A DNA stretch of 64,000 bases from Umbilicaria muhlenbergii (Eukaryota; Ascomycota; Lecanoromycetes; Umbilicariales; Umbilicariaceae): the NCBI GenBank assembly GCA_000611775.1, contig KK106982.1, forward strand, positions 496,001-560,000. The letters are read 5' to 3'. Shown piece by piece: positions 10,587 through 22,137 of the stretch. The position numbers and the translations under genes are program-made. Below the pieces are notes generated by a model. The model worked only from the letters and a program-made list of their open reading frames with translations. It was not told the origin of the DNA and ran no database searches. The stretch's first letter is position 1; every line of letters starts with the position of its first letter.

Positions 10587-12108
10587 ATGAGCCGGCTTGG
10601 AAAAGCTTGACCTGATTAGCCAGTGAGCTCCTATAAACATACGTCCCAAGTTACCAAGTACGTATCTACTCCGCAGTATATGGTACCTCGAATACAATTA
10701 TCACTGCCTCCTCGTTAGAGAGCTCTGAGGTTACTAGGCTAGGACGATATCATCTACATATACCTAATTCACCCTCACAGATTTGAAGCATCAAAGCAGA
10801 TATCCGGAAAAGAAGAAGGCACCTTTCCGCCCTAGGCTTAGACAGCCGCTGCCATTAATGTTTCGTTCGCTGCCCCGACCAAGAATGATCAGCTATACAA
10901 GTCTTGTGGCTGATCTCTGAAGCTCCACATACACTCCCAGTACACAACACTCAGCGCTAGCACAACCGGCGGTGCGAGGCAATACAGAGCCGTATTCAAG
11001 ATGTTCTGCGCCGATAGCTCTGCCGATTATCGTTGGCGGCAGGCAGTGTTGGGACCGGCACTGGAGCTGCCATGGTGGTTGGAAAAGCATTGGATAGCAT
11101 TGATTGAGAGTGAGATAAAGGAGAGAATGGAGAGAATGGTTTCAGAAAAGAAAAACAACAGCCTGACTGGTGTTCTTTGCTTCAGAGCCTACTGCTTTTT
11201 ACTTGTACAGGCACGCTCGGGGATACTCACATCGTCCTCATTTAGAATAGCATCGTCTTTTGCAAGATCGCTCTCTGTTTTTCATCTTGCACTTTCTATT
11301 GTTGCATTTGATTAGAATCACATAGGTAGGCCGCAATTCCGTTGTACAAGGACATTCATGTAAATAGACGATGAAGTCGTGCAAATGTCACATGCCAGTA
11401 AGCTCCTTCTAGATTCGCTGGGCGCCTTGAACAAACAAAGCAAGACCGCGCTTTCCCCGTCCCTGATCTGAAGGCTCTAGTGCTGTGCCGCCGCGACCGG
11501 TTGGCTAATCTTGATTGCCTGTGCGGGTATAGCGTATTTCCGTAATCCGTATTCCGTATCCCGTCGACCAGATCCTGCATTTTAAGTTGAAGTCAGTGCT
11601 GTTGTTTGCCACCTCTTTTCGAATCGAATAGCCTGATATCACTCTTTGGGATATTCGGTGATTACCATGTCCCCAGCCCATTCAGCAATCATGTTATACT
11701 GAGGCCCATCTGGCGCGGGCCTACAGCTTTATCAGTTTCTTACGACGATATTTACTTGAGTGCTGTCGACTTCACACTCCTACCCTGCCAAGTTCCTCGC
11801 CGTAAAGCTGGCAAGCCGAATTCTCCCACTGCTGCAACAACGCATATGCAAGGCCACTGGAACATCGGAATCCAGCACCGGCAGCACCGAAGCAAGGGAT
11901 ATTTGGTTGGGAAAGCAGTGTCGTCTTTGTGGCGTAGGAAGGCCTTTTATCCACCAGTCGTCGCGAGCTGGAATCCGGATTGACCACGCGAGTTATACAT
12001 ATTCTGGAACAGCCTAACCACCATTTTCCATCATTCGGATGCGGTAGTGTTTCAGCGCCATAGTCCCTAAATTGCGGCAATCCTCCGTTAAGCAATCGTG
12101 TTCCTCAA
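10587..12108. other. 1.5-kb intergenic region
   Basis: Long gap between ERG8 and the ubiquitin-fold gene. It holds one weak candidate small gene on the minus strand (listed separately), a short CCGTATT/CCGTATC run near 11540-11565, and CT-rich promoter-like tracts. Other open frames have no ATG or no protein-like features. Confidence 0.4.
10889..11073 (-). CDS. Candidate small single-pass membrane protein
   Basis: An ATG in an ideal context (CCACCATGG, 11073-11071) follows a long CT-rich leader, as in real fungal genes. The continuous frame from it stops after 25 codons. A neighbouring frame encodes a clear membrane segment with a polar tail (NILNTALYCLAPPVVLALSV, then VYWECMWSFRDQPQDLYS and a stop at 10889). 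A 50-bp intron at 11006-11055 would join MAAPVP to it in frame (44 aa), but the donor (GTCCCA) is weak and no good branch site is visible. This is a hypothesis; the family is not recognised. Confidence 0.25.
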
Positions 12109-13095
12109 ATGGCTTCTGCCGGGGTGCCAGCAGCCATGGATAGCTCAAGTACAGCCATAGACCTCCCACCAAATACACATCTTGAGCCAGGCCAGACCTT
12201 CCAATCAATACCACTCTCTTCAACGCCTGTAGAGATGACCAAGCTCAATCCGCCAATAGCTGCTCAGGATGCGATTGAGACCAGTGTTCCCGCCACCACA
12301 TCAGATCCCTCGTCTACGACTCATGGCATTTCGAAAGAGAACGAGAGGCCTGACGCTTCATTACCTACTACGAATACTCAATCTAAAACACAGGCAGGAT
12401 CATCATCACCCCCAACCAACAACTCGCCTACCTCTGCCATATCGCCACCCACATCTCTTATACGACAGCAAACCGCTCCCGCGATCGGTCCTGCATCAGA
12501 CAAGCCGACACCCATTCTAAAGGAATCAACAAGCGCGGGGCCGTCTCTGATGATCACCTTGCTCTTGAATACAGGAGCACGGCATCCATATAGGATTGAT
12601 GAGAAATACCTCAAGAAGCGGAACGTAAGCGTTCCCGGAAACGACCCGGTCAACATGAGCGTATATACCTTGAAAGAGCTGATATGGAGGGATTGGCGAG
12701 AAGGTAGGAGTCTTCGACTACTCTATTGCAGCGATCTTTATTTCTGCCGCTCTGAGTGGATTGTTTATAGCTAACGGTTTGCTGTCTAGAGTGGGAAGCC
12801 AGACCATCCAGCCCAAGCTCAATACGACTGATCCATTTCGGGAAACTGCTGGATGACAAGGCACATTTAAAAGGTGAGACCCTATATGGACGAGGCTTCG
12901 CACCTGTAACAGACACTAATATTCATACGTGGGCCAGATGGACGATTCGAAAGCGGTCCTACACCTCATGTCGTTCACATGACCATCAAACCGCAAGAGA
13001 TCGTTGACGAAGAAGACGCAAAGACTGGCAAATCCGGGGGAAGGGATCGGGACGGTAACGAAAGAAGCCCCGGGTGCCGCTGTGTCATAATGTGA
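12109..13095 (+). CDS. Prenylated ubiquitin-fold protein (UBL3/MUB-like)
   Basis: Three exons: 12109-12703, 12790-12873 and 12938-13095 (introns of 86 and 64 bp, both with G|GT donors and phase 1); 278 aa. Residues 1-145 are low-complexity Ser/Thr/Pro. From about residue 148 a ubiquitin-like fold follows: SLMITLLLNTGARHPYRIDE, YTLKELIWRDWREEWEA, IRLIHFGKLLDDKAHL, then TPHVVHMTIKP. The protein ends SPGCRCVIM: CVIM is a CaaX farnesylation box and the Cys two before it could be palmitoylated. Ubiquitin fold plus CaaX is the hallmark of membrane-anchored ubiquitin-fold proteins, which sit at the plasma membrane and sort proteins or bind E2 enzymes. Function in fungi is inferred. Confidence 0.88.
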
Positions 13096-13826
13096 AATGG
13101 TCTTCTTTGCACTATGTTTGAGGTTCGCGAGCCCGTCAGGCTTGCGGCTGCATAATGTTTGCGGGTGCTTCCAAGGTGTTGGTGTGTTCAATCGAATATC
13201 CCAGGTAATGTCAACGCAGCGAAGCAACTGAACCCGGCGTTGTGGATCTCTGGCAGTTTGTTGAGCCTGATTGGGTCTCGGAAGCACTGAGCGATGAGTT
13301 ATAGCTGTGTGATTCAGCTACGGATGTGCTTTTACGCACATTGTATTATAGGGTTTTCTTTTTTGCTGCTCTTATTTCGGACGAAGATGGCATGCCCAAG
13401 AGAGCGAAATTCGTGGTACAAGTATCAAGATCGGAAAGGCCATGCAATGATTGGTAGATGACTTGTACAGCTGCAGTATGCTTAATGCATATGGCATATC
13501 TCATAAATTAAGCTTCGTGTTTTCTACCAATCAACGGTCTATAAAACATTGATACTGTAGTGGAGTATTCTTCTGCTATAACCGCAGCCGCGCGTCAAAA
13601 TTTGCCGCCGCTGTCGCCTAAATCACGACAATCACGTAGACCAGAGCTCGAGCTTCACTTGACTTACAAGCTCCCATCTCAAACGACAACCAAACCTCAA
13701 GCTCATCATCAAACTTCCTCCTACATTCCAGATCTTACTACTATCCACCCGCAAAACATCGAACCCGCAACCGTCAACCACCTCACCACCACAAACACAA
13801 ACCACACGCCCGCACCCACCGCCAAA
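13096..13826. other. UMP1 upstream region
   Basis: 731 bp. The first 450 bp are AT-rich and featureless; from about 13640 the + strand becomes C/A-rich, a leader running into UMP1. A PACE-like element is listed separately. Confidence 0.45.
13601..13609 (-). promoter_or_regulatory. Candidate PACE-like (Rpn4-type) element
   Basis: TTTGCCGCC on the + strand is GGCGGCAAA on the minus strand, one base from the yeast proteasome-associated control element GGTGGCAAA. It lies about 218 bp upstream of the start codon of UMP1, a proteasome assembly gene, which is where such an element would be expected. One nine-base near-match can occur by chance. Confidence 0.3.
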
Positions 13827-14387
13827 ATGGTAAGCCCCCAACCCTCCCTTCCACTCCATCCACTCTCCCTCAACCTCAACTAACCCCTCACCCACCAGTC
13901 CCTCCGCATCACCCCCTCCGCCTCCTACCCAACCTCAACCACCAACCTAACAACCACCCATCCCTCCTCCTCTTCTCACGCCCTTACCGCCCCCTCCGCC
14001 CCCGGCCTCCCCGACACCCTCCGCTCGAACCTCTCCCCCTCCCCCTCTTCCGCGACCAACCCCGCCCACCCCACATCGACCCACCCCCTCGAGCCCCGCC
14101 TCCTGCACTGGCGCGCCACCCAACACGCCCTCAAAATGACCTCTCTCCGGCGCACCTTCGGTATCGCAGAGCCCGTGCGTCGGGGTATGGAATTGCAGAT
14201 CACACGGCAGGGGGAGTGGCGACCTGCCGTGCTGGGGGGGACGAGTGGGGTGCATGAGGATGTGTTGATGGGGCGGGAGGCAGAGCTGGACTGGGAGGAT
14301 GTGTTTAGAGGTGAGGAGAGGGGGCCGTACGGGGAGGAGGGGTTTTGGGGGGAGATGGAGGGGAGAGGGGGGATCGGGGGGTGGTAG
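13827..14387 (+). CDS. UMP1: Proteasome maturation factor UMP1
   Basis: The first coding exon is just the ATG (13827-13829); a 69-bp intron (GTAAGC, branch AACTAACC, acceptor CACCAG) follows directly, then exon 13899-14387; 163 aa. Recognisable UMP1 features: APGLPDTLRSNL, HPLEPRLLHWRATQHALKM, LRRTFGIAEPVRRGMELQI, RPAVLGGTSGVHEDVLMG and LDWEDVF. Ump1 is a chaperone that joins half-proteasomes and is degraded when the 20S particle matures. The DNA flips from C-rich to G-rich at about 14160, mid-protein: before it nearly every codon ends in C, after it in G. The protein is nevertheless well conserved across the flip. Confidence 0.93.
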
Positions 14388-15037
14388 GTTGGTAGGATTG
14401 TGAGGGAGGGATGCAGGTTGATTGGGAGGGGCTATGTAGGTTGATTGGAGGGAGCTATGAGGGGATACTAGTGCTGCGAAGAACGGAAAGGGGGGAAGGG
14501 AAAGAGGTGCTGGAAAGAAGGGCTCTTGAGTGGGTGAGGGTTGGTTGGTGGTGGATGAAAGGATGCTGGGATGGTGTTGTGGGCGTTGCGAGGCAACGTC
14601 GTGGCACTTTTCGAAGCAATAATAGACATTTTGCCCATTGAGTGCCATGACCTCTTCAATGGTGGTGGTTGTGATTAGATTGTGAAAGTGTCACTGCATG
14701 ATCACATGAACTTAATAAATCTTGATGAAAGATTTGGCGTTCTTTGCATCACCTTATGGAAAAGGATGTATCGACCAGGATCAGCATTCCATGACAGCAT
14801 TATTCATGAGAGCAGACACAATACTATGCCTCGAAAGGACGAATTGCATCACTTTGACTTGGTATCATTCGTGAGCTATCTCATCCACAGCAAAAAGACC
14901 ACGGCGTCTGAGCTAGCTAAGCCAGTGCCAAAGGAAACTTCAATCCAGAGCAATTTGCCCACCTAAGTTCTCGGCTCTGGGAGGTCGCTGCCAACACCCT
15001 TAAAGGAGCGCGGAGCGTGCGCCACCTCTTTAGCCGC
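14388..15037. other. Intergenic region between UMP1 and the 4E-binding protein gene
   Basis: 650 bp between convergent genes. The first about 270 bp remain strongly G-rich, then AT-rich sequence. An open frame through 14682-14966 begins with GTG and has no recognisable features. Nothing else seen. Confidence 0.4.
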
Positions 15038-17534
15038 TCACTCCTGCCTCCTATACCCAGCCGGTGGCGCTCCTCTACCCGCCATCCCAAAATTACCCAT
15101 CGCCAAATCACGGAACGGCCCCGCGAAATCCTGAGGGAAGAACATACGCCCAGACGGGCTCATCCTACCCTCCTGATTAAACGGCATAGGCGGAAACCCC
15201 GGCGGTGGCCCATTCAAACCCATAAAGCCCGGCGGCGGCGGCATTCCTGGAGGAGGACCACCGGGACCAGGTTGGGGTGGGCGCATGCTGAAGGGGACCC
15301 CTCTGTCGTTCGAGATATTAAGGTTTGAAATGTTGGGGATAAGGCCGGGTGGGAATTGGTTGGGAGCGTGTCGAGATTGGGGGTTTTGGAAGCCAGGGGG
15401 AGGGGCGATCATGCTTTGGCGTTGGGGGTGGACGTGCTGGGCGTAGGGTTGTGGCATCTGGTCGAAGCCTGGGGGGCGTTGGAGACCGGGGGGTAGGTTC
15501 ATGGGGAGGGCTTGCGACTGTCGTTGTTGGGTGTTTGCGAGGGAAGGCTCGTCGGAGAACATACGCATTGCGTATTTGGGGTTACGTGCTCTTTCTTCTA
15601 AAGCCTGTGAGTTCGGTTGGTCGGTCATTTGGATCTCCTCTCTTCGCTCTTGATGATAGCGCTGAGGTGGTGGTCCCGGCAGGTCCTGCTGAGATACTCC
15701 CCGAGGTTGACCTAGTAGGTTCGAGAATGGCAGGATCCCCGGCGCATTACCAGCAGATGCTCGCTGCTCGTTCGTTGTGGGTTGATTTGGAGCAGGTCTA
15801 GTTTGTTGCATGAGCTTCAGCAGAAACTCGCTGTCTCTGTTTTGTGGACCAGGGCCCTCTCGCGGCGACTGAGCTCCGAGGAGACCTTCGAGACCAATAG
15901 ACTTGCGAGATCGTGGGGAGTAAATTGGTGGGGAAGCTGGTGCATCTCGGAATGTTTGTTCTCGGGGTGGAGTCCCGTCTCTTAAGGCTTTTTGCGTCTG
16001 CTGATCTTGATATGGCGCTCTCGATTGTTGTGGAGCGGCCACTTGAGGCGTTGAGTTTTCTGAGGAGCTATTGCCGCCCCCTAGCATCTGCAGAATCCGC
16101 TGAAAGCCTTCTCTATCTTCGGAAGAGGAGTCCTGACTCAACCCGATAGATAAGGAAGAAGGCGGGTTCGGCTCTGGATCCGGAATATGGGGCTCTGGTC
16201 GAGGATTAAAGAATCCAGTGAATTTAGAAGGCTTCCCGGCCGACTTTCCGAGGTCTCTCTTGGAAATTCGGTCCGCATTCTCGCCTGGAAGGACCTCTCT
16301 CGCCTTCTGTGGCTCATTCCATAGGCCAAAGAACCTATCGAAACTTGCATCCATGACCAGTGGAGCGCTGATCTTTCTACTCGCCTTGTCATCACCGACC
16401 TCCGGTGTGGAAAGTTCATGACTGATCTGTTGTTCTACTAGTATAGGAGGAGTGTCTTCCGCTGGCGCACTGGTAGCCTTCATACGCTCCTTCCATCGCT
16501 CAAAATCCTCTTGCGTATGGGTCTGCCCTTTTCTTTCCGGCTCCGGCTCATCCATCCATTCGGGATCCTGTTCAATCTTACCTCCCCTATTCCATTCGCG
16601 GTCCGCTCCACGTGTGCCAGCACGGTCTCTCTCCCGCCAGTCTCGAGTCCGTGTATTATCTGTCTTGGCCTCCACATCATCACCTTCCTGACGGTCATTA
16701 TCTCTGTACCAGGACGGCTCATCTCTACTTCTCAAGGGGCCGTTCCGGCGCCCTGCAACCTCTACGTCCCCATCACGTTCGCCTTCCCGGCGGTGGTGCT
16801 CTGAACCCCTCGTATGCTGTGTCCTGCCGTCGCGACCAACCTCCCTATCTCTATTTTGTTCTCGATCGCCATTCCTTCGGAGCGGACGGTCAATGTCGTC
16901 GGCCCCGAAGCTCTTTCGTTGCCGCAGGTTCGACCAAGGCTCGCTATTCTCCCTGGTACCTCGCCGATTGTGTAGACCGCCCGTCCTTGATTCACTTATT
17001 TTGTCGTTTTCGAGGTCCTTCCTATCTCGGTCCCTATTGAGTTTGTCTCGAAGGTTGTAGCGGTCGTTTCTCAAAGTCTCTTCGTCGTACAAGTTGGCGC
17101 CGCTCCGGCTGGGCGAGTCGAAGGTTTTATTGCCGCTTCGGGCAGCAGAAGCTGAGGCGAAAGCTGTCTTCGGAGGTCCAAGAACTATGTCCTCAGGTAC
17201 TGTGTCCACATAAGCAGTCAGTGTGACTCGAACTTCTAGAATGTAGAGCATGCCGTGAATTGTTACCGGTGGTCGAGTGCCTCGACAAATGCTTGTTCTC
17301 GAATAATGCAGGCCTTCCGCCCAAGGAGTTACTATGCGACTCTGTTCTGACCGAGGGTTTTCTCTGGTTCTGGTCTGGCGGTTGGCTAGAACAACAGTCA
17401 GTTCATAGCCCATACACTTCCGGTGCCAAAGCATACCCCATCCATTCCTCTACTGGAGGTAGACCCTCTGGCTTGCATACTAACGGCGATGCGCGTAGTC
17501 GCAGCAGCTCCTCTCTTTGGTACTGCCGCGCCAT
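15038..17534 (-). CDS. Disordered protein with N-terminal eIF4E-binding motif (4E-T/Eap1-like)
   Basis: Three exons: 17437-17534, 17267-17385 and 15038-17199 (introns of 51 and 67 bp, both with CTGACTG branch sites); 792 aa. The first exon reads ARQYQREELLRLRASPLVC. Y-x4-L-L at residues 5-11 is the canonical eIF4E-binding motif, followed by the SPLVCKPEGLPPVEEWMG context known from 4E-T-type proteins. Downstream: a long Arg/Asp/Glu-rich region (about 110-300) with WMDEPEPERKGQTH and TQEDFERWKERMK near 270-300, then a Pro/Gln/Gly-rich C-terminus (PPPGMPPPPGFMGLNGPPPG). Such proteins repress translation and recruit mRNAs to P-bodies. The long third exon alone also gives an open frame from 17434, but it would lose the motif. 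The C-to-G composition flip near 15230 falls in the Pro-rich tail. Confidence 0.78.
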
Positions 17535-18091
17535 GTGATACCATGCACGAGTGGATCAGTCTTCTGCTTAATTGCAGGAACAGATACAGCTATGGGTGAT
17601 AGGCGTGGGTTCTTTCTACGCAGAGAACGTGCGTTTGATATCAAGGATTTGTCGGGCTCTTTTGTGTAGCGCTGCTGTTGTAACGGCGAACATACAAATG
17701 TATCGTCAAGATAATGTCGACTATTTCACAGTGGACTGCCGTACGTGTTATGTCAACGAGCTAGTGTTGAAGGGGAGTTTTGGGAATGTGATGACCCTGG
17801 CGGGGATGAGATGGTGTTTGGGGAGGTGTTATCACTGATCCGAGTGCTTCACGGGAAGGTGAAGGGTGAAAGATGGATGACGCCCCACCAACGGGAAGTC
17901 TGAGAACAAAACAGCAGTTCGAGGGGTGTGGAATATGAAAATATCTGGTATTTGCGGAATAGAATTACGGATGGCCTGCCTGCGACTCGGCCAGGCATCG
18001 TTACATCAAATTTGACTTCACTCGAGCACTCAAGCGAGTACATCGATATTTACAGCGGCGCGGTGATCGGACGACCTGTTTTACGCTCTCT
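17535..18091. other. Intergenic region
   Basis: 557 bp between the start of the 4E-binding protein gene and the stop of URB1, both on the minus strand. It should contain the promoter of the former and the 3' UTR of the latter. No other feature seen. Confidence 0.4.
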
Positions 18092-21000
18092 TTACCCTGC
18101 GCTCGAGCTCATGAGCCCATCTATTGTAATAGCCAGAGTGCCATTGCTCCAATCGTTGGCTCTCTCTTGACTGCAAGTTTGGTACACTCGCTGCGCCAAT
18201 TGCCTAACCATGCCTTCGTTGGGCCGCTTCTGAGCAACTTGACAGCTGATCCAGCTTATGATACCGGCTCTGGTGATAAGAGTATCGCTTCCATCGACGT
18301 AGGTACAGCGAAACAACAGGTATAAGATCTTCTCCAGGTACGCGGCTGGTAGTGAAGGTGAAGCATACAGCGAGAGCAGCCGCTCGAAGACATGGCAGCG
18401 ACGGTAAAGATTCATATCCTTTCATTAAATGTCAGCGCACTCGCACCAGTCCTAGCAAAAGGAGTACCCACAGATGAGGTCCGCAGGCCGTCTAGCAATG
18501 CGTCCAGAAGCCATCCAACCTCGTGGTGGTGGGCGTCGTCATCACTCGGTGGGTGCAGCATAATTTTGTCGATCCAATAAGATGGTAGCTTTGACACGTT
18601 CCACGGCGGCCCTTTATTGAGGAATCTGTTCACTTTGATATACATAAAATGCAATGGGTCTGCCAACACAGATAGAGAGCGTGCTGTGATGACACCCACG
18701 AAGTAAGGTAATGGTCCGTCCGAAAAGACATCCCTTGCAGTGTCAATGATCTCTCCAATAAGCACATAGACTTGCTGCCGTTCGCTGTAATCCGACGCCT
18801 ACAACAATTAAGTATCAACGAGGCCATGTATACGCACAGAAACTCACGTGAACTTTTGCTAGCAAGGTACACAGATTGCCGAACGCCTGTTTTCGGATCT
18901 CCTCATATGTCGAGCAGAGACATAGTATGAGTTGCCCAATTGTCCCGTCTTCCACAGCGTCAGACACGTCTTTTTGCGTCCACCTAGTCAGTTCGGGATG
19001 ATTTTCGTCTTCTTCTGGAGGGCCAAGGGGAGTGTGCGGCATGATCAAGGGAGTGTCTTTATTTGGTAGATCGCTCGGCATGGTCTCGTTGGCATGACCT
19101 CGACCTTCAAGATATACTGCTCCTTGGCTCATACTAGAGATGGGATCTCTAGACCCTTTCAGAGCTCTCTTCAGTACTCCACGGCATTCTTTGTCCTTGA
19201 CCTGTGGTCTGATCTGGTCCCTTATTTCCGAGAGCTTTATTGAATCCTCGCCAATAAACCTGGAGTAGTCCAAGTACCGGGCCAGCCATTCCGCAACATT
19301 AGTGAGGCTGGACTGCTCCGCGGATTTGACCAGGAAAGGCCATTGTTCCAACAAAACAACCAACAGCAGACTGATGGGTTGATCCGGCGATTGATTCACC
19401 GTGGACGTACCGTCTCCGCCCATTTTGGCTAGGTCGTCATAGTACTTGAGAGGTTTTCTTACATACCGCAGAATACAACTGTCAACAAATTGAAACACGG
19501 CGTCCGATGCTTGCCATTCGCCAACGTCCGTCAAGCTATCCAATAGGGCATCAAGTGATGGCTTCTCGGTATGCTGCTGCAGGATTGCATTGTCTCGAAC
19601 GATGGAATGCAGCAAGTCTCGCACATGATCTGAAGGCTTGCTTTTGTGGCTTTCAGTCTTTAATCTTAGGACGGTGGTGAAGGGCGACAAGAGCATGTCA
19701 TCTGCACAAATCAGCGCTGTACGTTGAATATTATAAGAGCAACGGTTTACCAGGCTTATGCCACCAGCGCATATCAGGTGATCTGTAGGCAATCTCAAGA
19801 AGATGATCTAGTTCCAGTAGACGTACACCTCTACCATCCGAATTCTGAGATCTGTCGCCAATGCTACTCAGTGCAACGGAGAGCGCTATAGAAATATCGA
19901 ATTTTTCCAATAGTGCTATCTGAGGGATGACTTTGTAGTACATGGACAGCAATCGAGTCACTGCTTCTCGTAAGATCATGTTTTCTGCTGGACAGCTACG
20001 AAACACAGTGACCACGTGTTGCATTTCTGGACAACGCCGACAAAACTCAGCTACAAGTTGTGAAGCTGTCTGCTCCCACTGGTCTCCATTCGTGCCGCTC
20101 ACAGCATGAAATGACTCCAGAACGTCTTCGAGCTTCAAGAATGCGGATGTGAGAAGCCTGACAGTAAAGAAAGTGATCAATTCCACATTCTGGTTCAAGC
20201 ACCGAGTCAACACCTTTTGACTCAATGGCTGAGGCAGAATGCTCTCGATGGCAATAGGCGCAGGCGGAGGCACATCCCCATAAGCGGACTTGAGACCAAA
20301 GTATAGAGGTACGGGAAGCTGCACTGCAGAGAACAAGAAGGCAGAAAACCAAATCCAGGTTGCAGTAAGTTTGGGCTCAAACGAGAAGGACTTTTTCTTG
20401 AAGAAATAGTCGGCAATTAGTTCAGGTGCGGCATCAAAGGTTGCCAGAACCAGTTCTCGTTGCTTTGTGTCGGCGTAAGGCCGCAAAGTCTGAAGAAATG
20501 CGGCAAGAGTGGTATTTCGCACTGTAACCCGGCCTTGGTATTTGGCGGATTGCATTAGATCATCCAGGGCAATGTGGTCATCGCCGACATCGTCAGCATA
20601 CAAGTCTCTCCTGAGTGGGTTTGCACCAGGAGGATACCAACCAGTCTGGGCTGTTAGTACTCCATGATCCAAGGTGGTGCATACAAATAGGAGAAATTCG
20701 TGAGTCATATCCTGAACAGTCGTTTGAATAGGTTCGATTTCATCCTCCTTGTGATCAAAGCCATACAGCGTAGCGATACGTCCTAATGTATAGTCTGTGA
20801 GTACTCGACTCTTGGCTGCTCTGGGCAGGGTATCATCCAAAACAATATGTTTTTTCAGCACACCAAGTATTTCGGAGATTATATTGGGCGGGTCCTCCTT
20901 AATTTCTTGGAAAAGCGACCGAAAGAGCTTCCCTTGGGAGAGTATGTCGACTTTTGCAGTGTTATCCTGGAGTTTTAAATTTGCAAGCAGGTAGCGCACT

Positions 21001-21759
21001 GCGTTGTTCCTTACAGAAGGTCTTCGAGCATCTTTGGCGCTATCCTCTGACGAAGAAACCCGTAAACTTAGGAAGGTATCTAAGCGCTTGAAAGTGATGT
21101 CCCGTTGGAGGTAAAGTCTCCGCGCTGAGCTGGCCCCATCAAACGATACGATCTCCGTCAACAGACGTAGACAGGGCGATATGAGATGTTCTTTAGTCTT
21201 GTTAGCAGTCAAGCCCCTGTCGAATAGCTTGAGTTGATCTCTCCGTAGAAGAGTTTTGCACAGAAGAGTGCCGTATTCTGTGAAATCGATTAGACTTGAT
21301 ATGGTCTTGAGTAGTAATGCTAGTACCGCTGGCACGGCCGATAGCAATGAGTCATTATTTGATTGTGCAGCGAAGCTCCATGATTGAATGAGATCTGGAA
21401 GATAGTTTGAGGTGTGGTCGTCTTCTCGGGGTTTCTGAGATTGCAAGTAGGCTAATAGAATCTCCTGCTTGCGTTTCCGGTCTCCGATGTCTTCGCCATA
21501 TACAATCACTTCAAGGAGTGATTTGAACGACTGTATACCTACAGTCCTGTTAGCTATTTGCATAAGCCGTAAAGGTTACAAATGATCGAATACCTTGTCT
21601 CAGTTGTGGCCCCACATCTTGTTGGAAGGTAAGCAGGTGCTGTAATTGCTTTGAGGAGTGTATCTCTTCCGCCGCCTTCTTAGTGACGGTTGGCTCAGAA
21701 GGCCTTTGCCTTTTGCTATGAGCAGAACCACTGTTTGATGGTGTTGCGCGTTTAGTCAT
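18092..21759 (-). CDS. URB1: 60S ribosome biogenesis factor URB1/NPA1
   Basis: Five exons: 21594-21759, 19751-21538, 18848-19701, 18472-18798 and 18092-18418; introns of 55, 49, 49 and 53 bp; 1153 aa. All four junctions close in phase. The N-terminus is basic (TKRATPSNSGSAHSKRQR), then the Npa1 N-terminal domain: GIQSFKSLLEVIVYG near residue 56, ESILPQPLSQKVLTRCL in the middle. The C-terminal domain includes YLEKILYLLFRCTYVDGSD and ITRAGIISWISC. Urb1 is a nucleolar scaffold of very early pre-60S particles with Npa2, Rsa3, Nop8 and Dbp6. The last exon starts after an AAAG acceptor; it is the only choice keeping the frame. The protein is shorter than the 1764-aa yeast one, as I recall for Pezizomycotina. 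Confidence 0.9.
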
Positions 21760-22137
21760 GATGGAGGCTGTTCAATCGTCCATGGGGAGTTCCTGTATTG
21801 CCCCCAAAAAATATGGTCTTGGACGGCGGAATGATATTCCGCAATCGCTGTGAAAGGGCAACTCTAAAACAGCCTAGCCGTCGACGCCGGCTGTCCAAAT
21901 AAACCGCCTTTTGCTCTATATTTCGACGACATTTCAATTTGCAGAGGTCATCATGTTTCTAGAATTTGAATAGCTTTGGATCATTGTGCTGAATTCAGAG
22001 CCGATCAGGATCTTTTATGTGTATCGAACAGCCCAGTGACACGATCTCCTGTTGCCGGCGAAAATTTAAACAGGGGGAGGACTACCGAAAACAAAAATTT
22101 GTTTAATTAATGATTTGGAAAATTATTAACATAAAAC
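21760..22137. other. Intergenic region upstream of URB1 and tRNA-Gln
   Basis: 378 bp. It holds the URB1 promoter (right to left) and, near 22085-22135, an AT-rich tract just before the tRNA. No ORF or motif recognised. Confidence 0.4.

Noticed and set aside
13947-14648. Long minus-strand frame opposite UMP1
   Set aside because: It is a shadow of the C-to-G composition switch (stop codons are rare in such DNA); the plus strand codes for a clear UMP1.
14682-14966. 94-codon plus-strand frame between UMP1 and the 4E-binding protein gene
   Set aside because: Starts with GTG, no family features, unremarkable AT-rich intergenic sequence.
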